A stretch of DNA of 45,574 nucleotides from Sheuella sp. GTDB taxonomy: Bacteria; Pseudomonadota; Gammaproteobacteria; Burkholderiales; Burkholderiaceae_B. Each line of letters begins with the position of its first letter. Position 1 is the stretch's first letter. The notes below the pieces were generated by a model that saw only the letters and a list, made by a program, of their open reading frames with translations, made no database searches and was not told the DNA's origin. Below, piece after piece: positions 1 to 8,098 of the stretch. The DNA lies in NCBI GenBank assembly GCA_030650995.1, contig JAUSCY010000080.1:1-45574 (forward strand), read 5' to 3'. Position numbers and translations under genes: made by a program.

Positions 1-729
1 CATCATCATATTCCATCGTGCATGCAGGTCATCACCATCAGTTGCTGCACGCTCAATATTCATAAATAGTCTTTTCAACCCATCCATTGCAATTGCATCT
101 GAAGGCGGATTAATCGCTGGCGAACAAAAGGTCTCCACGCAATGCGCGATCGCATCCATCCCGGAAGCCGCAGTCATCATGGGCGGCAACTTAATAGTCA
201 GATCCGGATCACAAATTGCCGCTTTCACAACAGTCGGGCAACCAATTCCTGCCTTGACACCATTACGAAAAATAATGACTGCAGACCGCCCCACCTCGCT
301 CCCGGTACCTGACGTGGTTGGCATCAGAATGACTGGTGGAGCATTTGTGATCGGACGCGGCTGGGGATGCCGATTACAGTATTCCCATAACGGAGCTGCC
401 TGACCACACAGCACTGAGACTGCTTTTGCAAGATCCAGTGAAGCCCCCCCACCCACACCAACAATGCCATCACACTGATTAGCATGATAAGTCGCTGCGC
501 AGGCCTCAACCGCATCCTCGGTTGGGTTCGGTGGAGTCTGATCAAACACGACGGCTCCGGGTATTGCGCCAAGCGATTCGATCGCCTGAGCGAATACGCC
601 AGCCGTTTTTACGCCCAGATCAGTCACGAACAAAGGACGCTTAATATTATTGAGTCTGAGCTCGTGCACGAGTTGTGCGCGTTCACCATGTCCGAAATGC
701 ACTTTGGTGTTGAATGTAAGAATTGCCAT
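1..729 (-). CDS. Iron-containing alcohol dehydrogenase (3' end cut by window edge)
   Basis: The frame is open from an ATG at 729 down to base 1, giving the first 243 residues of a roughly 380-residue group III (Fe-dependent) alcohol dehydrogenase. The NAD-binding GGGAS loop is at residues 93-97, followed by SLDLAK. The family motif TTSGTGSE is near residues 138-145. MDAIAH at 191-196 supplies the first two metal ligands (D192, H196); the other two histidines would lie beyond the window. Enzymes of this family interconvert short aldehydes or semialdehydes and alcohols with NAD(P)H in the cytoplasm; the substrate cannot be told from sequence. The gene starts 5 bases after the stop of the upstream Bug receptor, so the two are almost certainly co-transcribed, and the enzyme probably acts on something that receptor binds. 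Maleylacetate reductase is a less likely alternative. Confidence 0.85.
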   Translation of the reverse strand, partial: MAILTFNTKVHFGHGERAQLVHELRLNNIKRPLFVTDLGVKTAGVFAQAIESLGAIPGAVVFDQTPPNPTEDAVEACAATYHANQCDGIVGVGGGASLDLAKAVSVLCGQAAPLWEYCNRHPQPRPITNAPPVILMPTTSGTGSEVGRSAVIIFRNGVKAGIGCPTVVKAAICDPDLTIKLPPMMTAASGMDAIAHCVETFCSPAINPPSDAIAMDGLKRLFMNIERAATDGDDLHARWNMMM

Positions 730-734
730 ACTGT

Positions 735-1766
735 TTAACCTACTGTAATTTTTGCCGTACGAATAAGCTTCTGCAACAGCTCTCGCTGCTGATTGAGCCA
801 CATTGTGAAGTCTTTTGTACTATTGGCCACAGGAACCTGCCCAGCCTGCTCCATACTTGAAATTAATACGGGGCTGCCCGCAGCTCTCACTATAGCCTCT
901 TGCATACGAGGTAATATGGCTTCAGGAGTGCCGGTCGCGGCAAACAATCCGAACCAGTCATCCATGTCATAACCCGGCAAGCCGCTTTCTGCCAGCGTAG
1001 GTACATCAGGATATACCGAACTGCGCGTTGCACTGGTCACTGCTAGTAAGCGGGCTTTTCCTGCGCGGTAAGGACCACGCGCCGAAGAGGCCGTAATCAG
1101 AATCGAATCAATCTGGCCGCCCATGATATCTCGTGCGGCATCTGCCCCACCCCGGTAAGGCGTATGGATAAGCTGGATATTAGCCCGCTCCTGTAAGAGT
1201 GCCAGCGCCAGATGTGCCATCCCACCTGAAGGAGGGGTCCCGCAGGAGACTTTGCCGGGATGTGCCTTAACATACTCAAAAAATTCATGAATATTTTTTG
1301 CAGGGAAATCCTGCCTGACTGCAATCACCTGTGGTGCACGTACCGGTAAGGTAATTGGGGTAAAAGAAGTTTGATAGTTAAACGCCAAATCCTTAATCAG
1401 CAATGGATTTGTCAGGCAATTCGCAGCATCCCAAATAAATGTGTAACCATCGCGTGGCGCTTGCAGGACAGCACTTGCAGCCACGACCGCGTTGCCACCG
1501 GTACGGTTCTCTACGACCACATTTTGACCGAGAATTTCAGTCAGCTGGACTGCGAAAGCTCTTGCTGAGGTATCTGCTGCGCCACCAGCGGAAAATGGTA
1601 CGACAAGATGTATTGCGCGATTAGGCCATTTTTCCTGAGCAAAACTGAATCTCGAAGAAAGCAAACCCGCCAGACCAGAAAGCATCACAGTGCGACGCAG
1701 ATTGCTTTGAAGCGACTCGTGGGCGACTGGTCGCGCGTGGTGATCATTTTCCATTTTATATTTCAT
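735..1766 (-). CDS. Bug/TctC-family periplasmic solute-binding receptor
   Basis: This 343-residue protein belongs to the tripartite tricarboxylate receptor (Bug) family, which captures carboxylates and related small molecules in the periplasm. The family hallmarks are present: WPNRAIHLVVPFSAGGAADT after the signal peptide, VVENRTGGN, PRDGYTF, and HTPYRGGADAARD around the middle. The leader is long; an RR pair (LRRTVMLSGLAGLL) precedes a hydrophobic stretch and cleavage after SFAQ, so Tat export is possible. A GGAGAGACA ribosome-binding site sits directly upstream of the ATG at 1766. It is followed by the iron-dependent alcohol dehydrogenase and is divergent from a second Bug gene. No TctA or TctB permease gene is in the window, as is common for orphan Bug receptors, so the transport partner is unknown. 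Confidence 0.92.
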   Translation of the reverse strand: MKYKMENDHHARPVAHESLQSNLRRTVMLSGLAGLLSSRFSFAQEKWPNRAIHLVVPFSAGGAADTSARAFAVQLTEILGQNVVVENRTGGNAVVAASAVLQAPRDGYTFIWDAANCLTNPLLIKDLAFNYQTSFTPITLPVRAPQVIAVRQDFPAKNIHEFFEYVKAHPGKVSCGTPPSGGMAHLALALLQERANIQLIHTPYRGGADAARDIMGGQIDSILITASSARGPYRAGKARLLAVTSATRSSVYPDVPTLAESGLPGYDMDDWFGLFAATGTPEAILPRMQEAIVRAAGSPVLISSMEQAGQVPVANSTKDFTMWLNQQRELLQKLIRTAKITVG

Positions 1767-1871
1767 TGTCTCTCCGTTGATTTTTTATTCGTTTTGTAGT
1801 CTAGCCTTCATTGTCTGGCCCTGTAGGGTGACTTAGGCTTATGATTAGCAAAATTAATTATAGAGACAACT

Positions 1872-2852
1872 ATGCATACTACGATGTTCTCCCGGATCAG
1901 AATTTTTATACTCGCCCTATTGCTTGGTATGTTGCCGATATCAACCGTTTGGGCACAAGGCTTTCCCAATAAGCCCCTGCGTTTAGTTGTGCCCTACCCT
2001 CCGGGTGGTGGTGCGGATGGCAATGCGCGTCTACTTGCTCAGCCAATGGCCGCCTGGCTTGGCCAGCCTATTGTGGTTGAAAATCGGCCAGGCGCAAGCG
2101 GCATTCTGGCGGCCAACTCGGTCTTGCAATCTCCGGCCGATGGCTACACGATGCTTTTTGATACCTTTCCATATGTTGTCAATGCTGTACTGCACAAACT
2201 ACCGTTTGACCCGATCAAGGATCTGTTACCTGTCTCCCAGGCAATTAATATGCCTCTGATCCTGGTTGTTCCGGCTGCAACACCCTTTAAAAGTGTGCAG
2301 GAGCTGATTACCTATGCAAAAGCTAATCCGGGTAAATTGAATTATGGCTCCTATGGTGCGGGCGGCGCAGCCCATCTTGCAGCCGAATTACTCGCTCGCG
2401 ATGCAGGGATTGAATGGGTGCACGTCCCTTATAAGGGCGGTGCGCCAGCCATGGCAGACGTCCTGGCCGGAAGACTCTCGGCGTATTTCACTAATCCGAT
2501 TACAGGTCTGGCCCATATCCAGTCAGGGAAAATCAGAGCGCTTGCGACGACTGGCGACCAGCGCATGAAAGTATTACCTGACGTGCCGACGATCAAGGAA
2601 ATTGGTTATAAGGACTTTGAGGTTGTTGAGTGGAATGGTTTTTTTGTTCCTGCAGGCACTCCTGCCGATGTGATTAACAAGCTCTCAGAATCAGTCAGAC
2701 TTGCCACGCAGCAACCGGAAGTTCAAAAACGTATGGCAGCCCAAGGGGTAGAGCCTGTGGGCAACACGCCAAAAGAATTCGGAATATTTTTACAGGGGCA
2801 AATTGAAAAATGGAGCGCCCTGGTTAAAAGTAATAATATCCGCGCAGACTGA
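1872..2852 (+). CDS. Bug/TctC-family periplasmic solute-binding receptor
   Basis: A 326-residue receptor of the tripartite tricarboxylate family. A Sec-type signal peptide (hydrophobic ILALLLGMLPISTVWAQ) precedes the mature start GFPNKPLRLVVPYPPGGGAD. Further family motifs are VVENRPGASG, SPADGYT, NYGSYGAGGAAHLAAE and VHVPYKGG. AGAGACAACT immediately upstream of the ATG serves as ribosome-binding site. The gene lies 105 bases from a divergent Bug gene and 42 bases upstream of an HpcH/HpaI aldolase, with which it probably forms an operon. That pairing suggests uptake of a hydroxy- or keto-acid whose cleavage the aldolase carries out. Ligand identity is inferred only; the family assignment is secure. 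Confidence 0.93.
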   Translation: MHTTMFSRIRIFILALLLGMLPISTVWAQGFPNKPLRLVVPYPPGGGADGNARLLAQPMAAWLGQPIVVENRPGASGILAANSVLQSPADGYTMLFDTFPYVVNAVLHKLPFDPIKDLLPVSQAINMPLILVVPAATPFKSVQELITYAKANPGKLNYGSYGAGGAAHLAAELLARDAGIEWVHVPYKGGAPAMADVLAGRLSAYFTNPITGLAHIQSGKIRALATTGDQRMKVLPDVPTIKEIGYKDFEVVEWNGFFVPAGTPADVINKLSESVRLATQQPEVQKRMAAQGVEPVGNTPKEFGIFLQGQIEKWSALVKSNNIRAD

Positions 2853-2894
2853 TATCAACACCTACTCACCCATATACTCAGGAGAATCAACAAA

Positions 2895-3698
2895 ATGCGT
2901 ATGAACAACGTCAAAAAACTCTGGCGCGAAGGTAAACCCGCGATCGGAGCCTGGCTATCGATCCCGAATTGTTTTTCTGCAGAAGGTATGGCACACACAG
3001 GTGTGGACTGGCTCTGTGTCGATATGCAGCACGGCTGCATTGACTACTCTGATGTCGTCCCGATGCTGACAGCTATCTCCACGACCAATGTGACACCTTT
3101 TGTACGGGTTCCCTGGAACGAGCCTGCAATGATTATGAAAGTACTCGATGCGGGTGCCTATGGCGTAATCGTCCCCATGGTGAGCAATCGTGAAGAAGCA
3201 GAGCGTGCAGTCGCTGCATGTCGTTATCCGCCAACAGGTATGCGCAGCAACGGCCCAAACCGTGCAATGTATTACGGTGGTCCGGACTATCAGAAACATG
3301 CAGACCGGGAAATGGCCTGCATCGTCATGATTGAAACGCCTGAAGGTATCGAGAAAATGGAGGAGATCATCTCGACCCCAGGGCTGGACGGCGCATACAT
3401 TGGCCCTACAGATCTGGCGCTTGCATTAGGTTTGCCACCTGTGATGGATAACGACGAGCCACTGCACATCGCCACAGTCAATCGTATGCTGGAGCTATGC
3501 AAAAAACATAAGGTCATTGCAGGCATGCATACCAATAGTTCGAAATTTACACAACGCTATATCGATCAAGGCTTTCAGATGGTGATGCTGGTCAGTGACC
3601 GCGGTGCCATGACCAGTTTTGTTAAAGCTGAGGTTGGACGACTGACGGGCTGGACACCTGCCACCCCTACCGCAGGTCAAGGAAACGGCGGCTACTAA
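2895..3698 (+). CDS. HpcH/HpaI-family aldolase (2-oxo-acid aldolase)
   Basis: A 267-residue class II (metal-dependent) aldolase of the HpcH/HpaI/citrate lyase beta family. These enzymes reversibly split 4-hydroxy-2-oxo acids to pyruvate and an aldehyde. Visible active-site elements are D43 and H46 in DMQHG, R71 in PFVRVP (binds the pyruvate carboxylate), the metal ligands E147 in IVMIETPEG and D173 in IGPTDL. Length matches HpaI (about 260). A GGAG sequence lies 10 bases before the ATG; a second in-frame ATG two codons later is an alternative start. It follows a Bug receptor and converges on the mltD-like gene 24 bases away. The natural substrate is not determined by the sequence; 2,4-dihydroxyhept-2-ene-1,7-dioate aldolase is the customary annotation, but there are no other homoprotocatechuate genes here. 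Confidence 0.9.
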   Translation: MRMNNVKKLWREGKPAIGAWLSIPNCFSAEGMAHTGVDWLCVDMQHGCIDYSDVVPMLTAISTTNVTPFVRVPWNEPAMIMKVLDAGAYGVIVPMVSNREEAERAVAACRYPPTGMRSNGPNRAMYYGGPDYQKHADREMACIVMIETPEGIEKMEEIISTPGLDGAYIGPTDLALALGLPPVMDNDEPLHIATVNRMLELCKKHKVIAGMHTNSSKFTQRYIDQGFQMVMLVSDRGAMTSFVKAEVGRLTGWTPATPTAGQGNGGY

Positions 3699-3722
3699 GC
3701 TGAAGTAAACAAACTGGTTCGT

Positions 3723-4820
3723 TTATTTCTTTTTCTTAGCCACAGGCAGAATCGGATCAGTTTGTTTCCAGGTAGTTAAAGGCCTGGAATAATTTTTCAG
3801 ATTATTTTGAAAGCTTTCTGTATTTTTATAAGGCAATAAAATTTTCTGTTCGGGTGCGCTCAGAATCACTGGCCTGTTAAAGGAAGGGTTGAGCTTAAGA
3901 AAGTCTTCTTTTGAAATTTCAGCGAGTTCAAGTACGACACTAATATCGATATCCCGTGTCACATCAATCACCACAAAATAGGGGAAGTTGTCCAGCTGTG
4001 GCAAGCTCACTCCATAGCGTTCAGGGTGCAGGACAATATCTTTATAGGCTGCGACCCAGACCAGATAGTCCCGTACAGCTTTTGGAAAACTGATACTGTC
4101 ATAGTTGGCTGTTAGTTTTTGTGATTTAGCCTTGGCGACAGCTCGGATGACATTGCCTGAACCCCAGTTATAGGCAACGATGGCAAGTTGCCAGTCGCCG
4201 AATATGCCATACAACTGTTGCAGATAATCAAGTGCCCCTTGCGTAGAACGCAAAATATCCCTGCGCTCATCTTTGAATGCATTCTGTGCAAGGCCTAAGT
4301 GCTTACCTGCTGCAGGCATGATTCCCCAAATGCCTGCGTGATGAACAGTACCTTTTTGTAAGGGGCTATAACTACTTTCAATAAATGGGATCAGCGCGAT
4401 TTCCATCGGCATATCTCTGGCGCGTAACTCCTGAATAATATAAAACAAATACAGTGAGGCACGATCAAGGGAGGGTTGCAAATGGTATCTGCCCGAAGCG
4501 AAACGACGAGCCTGCTGATGAACAGCAGCACTATTGATTTCAGGTAGTTTGAAGCCATCGCGCATCACCTGCCATAAATCATTGGAAGCAGAAGTCTGAG
4601 CACCATTCGGTTGACCGACTAAAACAGAATGACTCAACTCTGTAATATGAAAATCAGCCTGGTTAATGAACAGAGGCTTGTTTTCTGGAGGCGTCGCGAC
4701 GGGTGCGCACCCTGATAGCGCAAGCGCAACCAGGCACGCACCGAGCCTGACCGTGTTGTGTTGAACAATAAAAGCTAGCGCCATGTTGACTAAAACTCGT
4801 ATTTGCAACTCTTTACACAC
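3723..4820 (-). CDS. Membrane-bound lytic murein transglycosylase, MltD-like lipoprotein
   Basis: A 365-residue exported lipoprotein with a goose-lysozyme-like SLT domain, which cleaves peptidoglycan glycan strands to 1,6-anhydro products. The lipobox LSGC places the lipidated cysteine at residue 38 (26 if translation starts at the in-frame ATG at 4784, which gives a more ordinary signal length; neither ATG has a clear ribosome-binding site). The catalytic glutamate is E148 in IPFIESSYSP, followed by GIWGIMPAAGKHLGL and AYNWGSGNVIRA, all typical SLT motifs. The C-terminal segment (LNPSFNRPVILS then ILLPYKN) matches the linker seen in MltD before its LysM repeats, but no clear LysM repeat follows. 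The protein is therefore a short MltD variant, shorter than E. coli MltD (about 450). Confidence 0.85.
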   Translation of the reverse strand: MCKELQIRVLVNMALAFIVQHNTVRLGACLVALALSGCAPVATPPENKPLFINQADFHITELSHSVLVGQPNGAQTSASNDLWQVMRDGFKLPEINSAAVHQQARRFASGRYHLQPSLDRASLYLFYIIQELRARDMPMEIALIPFIESSYSPLQKGTVHHAGIWGIMPAAGKHLGLAQNAFKDERRDILRSTQGALDYLQQLYGIFGDWQLAIVAYNWGSGNVIRAVAKAKSQKLTANYDSISFPKAVRDYLVWVAAYKDIVLHPERYGVSLPQLDNFPYFVVIDVTRDIDISVVLELAEISKEDFLKLNPSFNRPVILSAPEQKILLPYKNTESFQNNLKNYSRPLTTWKQTDPILPVAKKKK

Positions 4821-4876
4821 ATTGCGTTAAGAGTAATTTAACGTCCGCGTATTTTATTTGATAAACCGACAGATGG

Positions 4877-4957
4877 ATGTATTCTTTCGCTCAAGCCGAA
4901 GTACAAGCTAATGCAGATGCAGATGTAGATGCATCAGCAGCAGAAACAGAAACGTAA
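4877..4957 (+). other. Short Ala/Asp-rich open frame, possible remnant of a secreted protein
   Basis: A 26-codon open frame begins at an ATG at 4877 and ends at TAA 4955-4957. Its peptide begins MYSFAQAEVQAN and continues as an Ala/Asp/Thr/Glu-rich tail. SFAQA resembles the end of a signal peptide, and the tail is built on a GCAGAT hexanucleotide repeat (4912-4932). There is no obvious ribosome-binding site. It could be the 3' stub of a decayed exported protein, a leader, or chance sequence in front of the oxidoreductase gene. Confidence 0.25.
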
Positions 4958-5017
4958 TCAAAAGCACGTTTATTGACGTTATCACAATCGAATACTTACC
5001 AAGTCAGGAATCAAATC

Positions 5018-5995
5018 ATGTTGTCATACTGGATGCAAACCGTATCAAACGAAAGCGTACTTGAATTACGAGAAACTGCCCGCCCCACGCCTGGCCCCGA
5101 TCAGGTCTTGGTGCAGCTGCATGCCGCGAGCCTGAATCGTGGTGAGTTTGTAATCGGTCATGGTTTACATAAAAGCGGTGTGGCCAATGCCATAGGCATG
5201 GAAGGTGCTGGCGTCGTTGTTGAACTTGGCACAAACGCCAAAGGCATCAAAGTTGGTGACAAAGTCATGGGGCGCTGCCGTGCGGCATTTGCAGAATATG
5301 CCTGCATGGATGTGCGCGAAGCGATGCAAATACCTGCGTCAATTTCTTTTGAACAAGCCTCAAGTATTCCACTGACATTTTTAGTCGTGCATGACATGCT
5401 ATCGATTCAGGGAAAACTAAAAGCTGATGAATGGCTTTTAATCAATGGTGTTTCTTCAGGTGTTGGTGTAGCGGCATTACAAACGGCCAAGGCAATGGGT
5501 GCAAAAGTAATCGGCACCTCTGGTTCACCGGAAAAGCTCAAGCGTCTTGAACAATTTGGACTGGATGTTCCAATTTGCTCCAGAGGTCCGGGTTTCGCAT
5601 CACAGATCATGGAGCTCACGGACGGTGTCGGTGTTAATTTAGTGGTCAATACTGTTGGTGGCACGGTCTTTGCAGAAGATATTCGCTGTATGGCGTTTGA
5701 AGCCCGACTAGCAATGGTTGGCTATGTAGATGGTGTATTACACGCTGATCTTGACTTACAGGCTTTACACGCCAAGCGGCTTAAACTTTTCGGCGTATCC
5801 AATAAGCTGCGCACTGCAGATCAACGCGCAGAATTTTTACCTGAATTCAAAGCAGAGGTTTTACCTGCCATCGCAGATGGCCGAATCAAACCTCTTGTCG
5901 ATCAGGTATTTCCTTTCGACCAGTTATCTCAGGCTAAGGCAATGATGGAGTCCAACCAGCACGTTGGAAAAATTGTTTTGCGTATGCCCGTTTAA
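5018..5995 (+). CDS. Medium-chain NAD(P)-dependent oxidoreductase, quinone-reductase type
   Basis: This 325-residue protein has the two-domain MDR fold: an N-terminal GroES-like domain (TPGPDQVLVQLHAASLNRGE, GMEGAGVVVELG) and a C-terminal Rossmann domain with INGVSSGVGVAALQTAKAMG at about 150-170. The catalytic-zinc ligands of true alcohol dehydrogenases are absent, so it is probably a quinone reductase or enoyl reductase using NADPH. The chosen ATG at 5018 has AGGA about 9 bases upstream and begins right before the conserved N-terminus; an in-frame ATG at 4973 would add 15 unconserved residues. The next gene, a Bug receptor, starts 22 bases after the stop, suggesting co-transcription. The substrate is unknown. 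Confidence 0.85.
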   Translation: MLSYWMQTVSNESVLELRETARPTPGPDQVLVQLHAASLNRGEFVIGHGLHKSGVANAIGMEGAGVVVELGTNAKGIKVGDKVMGRCRAAFAEYACMDVREAMQIPASISFEQASSIPLTFLVVHDMLSIQGKLKADEWLLINGVSSGVGVAALQTAKAMGAKVIGTSGSPEKLKRLEQFGLDVPICSRGPGFASQIMELTDGVGVNLVVNTVGGTVFAEDIRCMAFEARLAMVGYVDGVLHADLDLQALHAKRLKLFGVSNKLRTADQRAEFLPEFKAEVLPAIADGRIKPLVDQVFPFDQLSQAKAMMESNQHVGKIVLRMPV

Positions 5996-6017
5996 CCCAC
6001 GGCTCACTCACACGACA

Positions 6018-7016
6018 ATGCATATTCAATTCAAATACAAAAAAAACGCTTTACTGACAAGCGTCCTATTGTTATCAACACTCTCATTCACAGGTAGTAG
6101 CCTCGCACAGACTTCGCCCTATCCAAACAAACCGATTCGGTTTCTGGTGGGCTTTGCGCCAGCCGGAGCCGCCGACTATGTTGCCCGTGTCATCAGCGAC
6201 CCCCTATCCAAAGCACTTGGACAACCCGTAATCGTGGAGAACCGTGCAGGAGCCGGCTCCAGTATTGCCGCGGATCTGGCTGCCAAGGCCGCGCCTGACG
6301 GCTATACGATCCTGCTGGCGAGTCCAAGCAGCATTTCTGTGAATCCCGCCCTCAATCCAAAGCTGAACTACTCAGCTAAAGACCTGCTCCCCGTCACCAA
6401 GGTTACCTCTTCACCGCTTGTGATCGCAGTCAATACCTCAACGGGTATCAACTCCATTCAGGAGCTGATCGCCAAAGCCAAGAGCGCTCCTGGCGTACTG
6501 AATTACGCAACATCAGGCAACGGCTCCGCACCGCACCTTGCTGCAGCACTTTTCCTGGAGCAAGCAGGTGTCGAAATGATGCACATCCCTTTCAAGGGTG
6601 GAAGTCTGGCGATTCAATCCGTTGTGTCGGGAGACACGCAACTCACCTTTGGTACTCCGCCGTCTGTGTTACCGATGGTGCAGGCGGGACGATTAAAAGC
6701 AATCGGCGTGAGCTGGCAAGAAAGTACAAATCTGGTACCTGGAGTACCAGGCATGAAAGAGTCAGGTATGCCTGACTACAGTATGGATTTTTGGTATGGG
6801 ATTTTTGTTCCGGTTGGAACGCCTGCGACTGTCATACAAAAACTCTTTGAGGCGACACAATCTGTCATGGCACTACCAAATGTGCGTTCAGCACTCGCCA
6901 GAGAAGGCACCGATGTTTCGGTCTCAGAATCTCCTGCAGCTTTTAGAGACTTTTTAATGCAAGACGAAAAGTTCTGGATAAAGCTTGTCAGGGATGCTGG
7001 CGTCAAACTCGACTGA
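6018..7016 (+). CDS. Bug/TctC-family periplasmic solute-binding receptor
   Basis: A 332-residue tripartite tricarboxylate receptor. After a signal peptide (KNALLTSVLLLSTLSFTGSSLAQ) the mature part starts SPYPNKPIRFLVGFAPAGAAD and carries VVENRAGAGSSIAA, APDGYTI, ATSGNGSAPHLAA and MHIPFKGGS, all family motifs. I prefer the ATG at 6018 because the longer in-frame start at 5964 would overlap the preceding oxidoreductase and add unconserved residues. It is the second gene of an apparent two-gene operon with the MDR oxidoreductase. An inverted repeat lies just downstream of its stop. No membrane transport partner is nearby. Confidence 0.92.
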   Translation: MHIQFKYKKNALLTSVLLLSTLSFTGSSLAQTSPYPNKPIRFLVGFAPAGAADYVARVISDPLSKALGQPVIVENRAGAGSSIAADLAAKAAPDGYTILLASPSSISVNPALNPKLNYSAKDLLPVTKVTSSPLVIAVNTSTGINSIQELIAKAKSAPGVLNYATSGNGSAPHLAAALFLEQAGVEMMHIPFKGGSLAIQSVVSGDTQLTFGTPPSVLPMVQAGRLKAIGVSWQESTNLVPGVPGMKESGMPDYSMDFWYGIFVPVGTPATVIQKLFEATQSVMALPNVRSALAREGTDVSVSESPAAFRDFLMQDEKFWIKLVRDAGVKLD

Positions 7017-7021
7017 CATAC

Positions 7022-7059
7022 ACCCCACGAAAGTGATGCGAACATCCCTGTCGTGGGGT
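7022..7059. terminator. Possible stem-loop terminator after the Bug receptor
   Basis: ACCCCACGA at 7022-7030 pairs perfectly with TCGTGGGGT at 7051-7059 across a 20-base loop, just after the stop at 7016. It lies between the plus-strand Bug operon and the end of the minus-strand Bug remnant. There is no clear T-tract on either side, so termination is only a possibility. Confidence 0.35.
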
Positions 7060-7075
7060 CTATTAAACATCCTGA

Positions 7076-7342
7076 TTATTTTGCAGCCCCTGCTTTGGGT
7101 TTGTCTTTATAAACATTCGCCCAATACGCTAGTGCATCTGCGTAGTATTTCTCTGATTCAGCCAGAGTAGCTGGAGTGACCTCAATTGCCATTTCAGCAA
7201 TTTTTTTCTGGATTTCAGGATCCTTTAACGCGTTATTCAACGCCACATTGAACCGCTCAGCCATGGGTTTAGGCAAAGCTTTAGGCGCATACACAGCAAA
7301 CCAGTTATCTCGGCTTCCATATTTAAAACCTTGATCAGTCGT
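7076..7342 (-). pseudogene. C-terminal remnant of a Bug/TctC receptor gene
   Basis: About 88 codons ending at a stop at 7076 encode the C-terminal part of a Bug-type receptor: DQGFKYGSRDNWFAVYAPKA, then NNALKDPEIQKKIAEMAIEV and a terminal helix ending PKAGAAK. This matches the last third of complete family members (the segment that begins near their WYGIFVPAGTP motif). The homology starts at about 7342, exactly where the 3' end of the glutathione S-transferase gene lies. The open frame does continue upstream, but only as an antisense-like shadow inside the transferase gene. The N-terminal two thirds, including the signal peptide, are missing. The simplest reading is a deletion that joined the transferase gene to the tail of a receptor gene. 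Confidence 0.7.
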
Positions 7343-8024
7343 AACCGGGTGCTGACTGAGCCAAACCATTGAATGCGTTGAGTAAACGCGTGCGCCAAAG
7401 CGCCACCGGATCATCTGCGGCAAGCAGTTCAAAGGGACTGATACAGCGTGCCCATTGAAAAACACCAAACAAAGCATAATCTGCATAGAGAGGTTGATCT
7501 CCACCGAAGAATTCCTGTTGCTTAAGCGTCATACGTAAAGGCATCAAACCATCCCGGAATGGCTGAAGCTTTGATTCGCGATCCGCCACCACCTGCTCGA
7601 GCGACATACCAAAACGCTGCTCACGCGACTCGCGAAAGTAAGGTTTATCAGTTTCTGTCAGGTGATCATAAATATCGACCAGAATCATCCGGATTGCCTG
7701 ACTGGCCATCACAACAGCAAAATTACAGTAGAACTTACTCAGTGCAGTTCCCTGTGGCCCGCCAAACAAAGTAGGACGGTCAGGGAAGGTTTGCTCAAGA
7801 TAATTTGCGATATCCCAAGACTCAGATAACCATTTATCACCGTGCACTAGAACAGGAACCTTCGTCTGACCTGAAGGCGCCAGCACATCCCTATCCATAA
7901 AACGCCATGGAATAGTTTGAACATCCAGACCTTTGTGGGCAAGTGCCATACGGATCGCCCAGCAGTAAGGACTAAAGCGTCGCTCGGGGTCTGAGCCGGA
8001 TAATTCGAAAAGTTTGATTGTCAT
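7335..8024 (-). CDS. Glutathione S-transferase family protein
   Basis: A 229-residue cytosolic GST-like protein. The N-terminal thioredoxin fold begins MTIKLFELSGSDPERRFSPY, with the SPYCW segment in the position of the catalytic/GSH-binding serine or cysteine, followed by KVPVLVHGDKWLSESWDIA (the cis-Pro and glutathione-contacting ES pair). The C-terminal half is helical. The ATG at 8024 is chosen because the extra 18 residues from 8078 do not look like the family. The C-terminus, ending APGYD, coincides with the junction to a truncated receptor gene, so the last residues may be altered. It resembles the LigF/beta-etherase-type branch of small bacterial GSTs; its substrate is unknown. It is divergent from the spermidine-synthase-like gene. 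Confidence 0.83.
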   Translation of the reverse strand: MTIKLFELSGSDPERRFSPYCWAIRMALAHKGLDVQTIPWRFMDRDVLAPSGQTKVPVLVHGDKWLSESWDIANYLEQTFPDRPTLFGGPQGTALSKFYCNFAVVMASQAIRMILVDIYDHLTETDKPYFRESREQRFGMSLEQVVADRESKLQPFRDGLMPLRMTLKQQEFFGGDQPLYADYALFGVFQWARCISPFELLAADDPVALWRTRLLNAFNGLAQSAPGYD

Positions 8025-8098
8025 GATGATATTCTTGAGGACTATTTTTGGAATTGATTCAATCAATATAACTGACATTTTTTAAAAAGGTACCACTT

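Noticed and set aside
3699-3760. Imperfect dyad with T-rich tail between the aldolase and mltD-like genes
   Set aside because: Short arms with a mismatch, and the T-rich part overlaps the lysine-codon end of the mltD-like gene; too weak to call a terminator.
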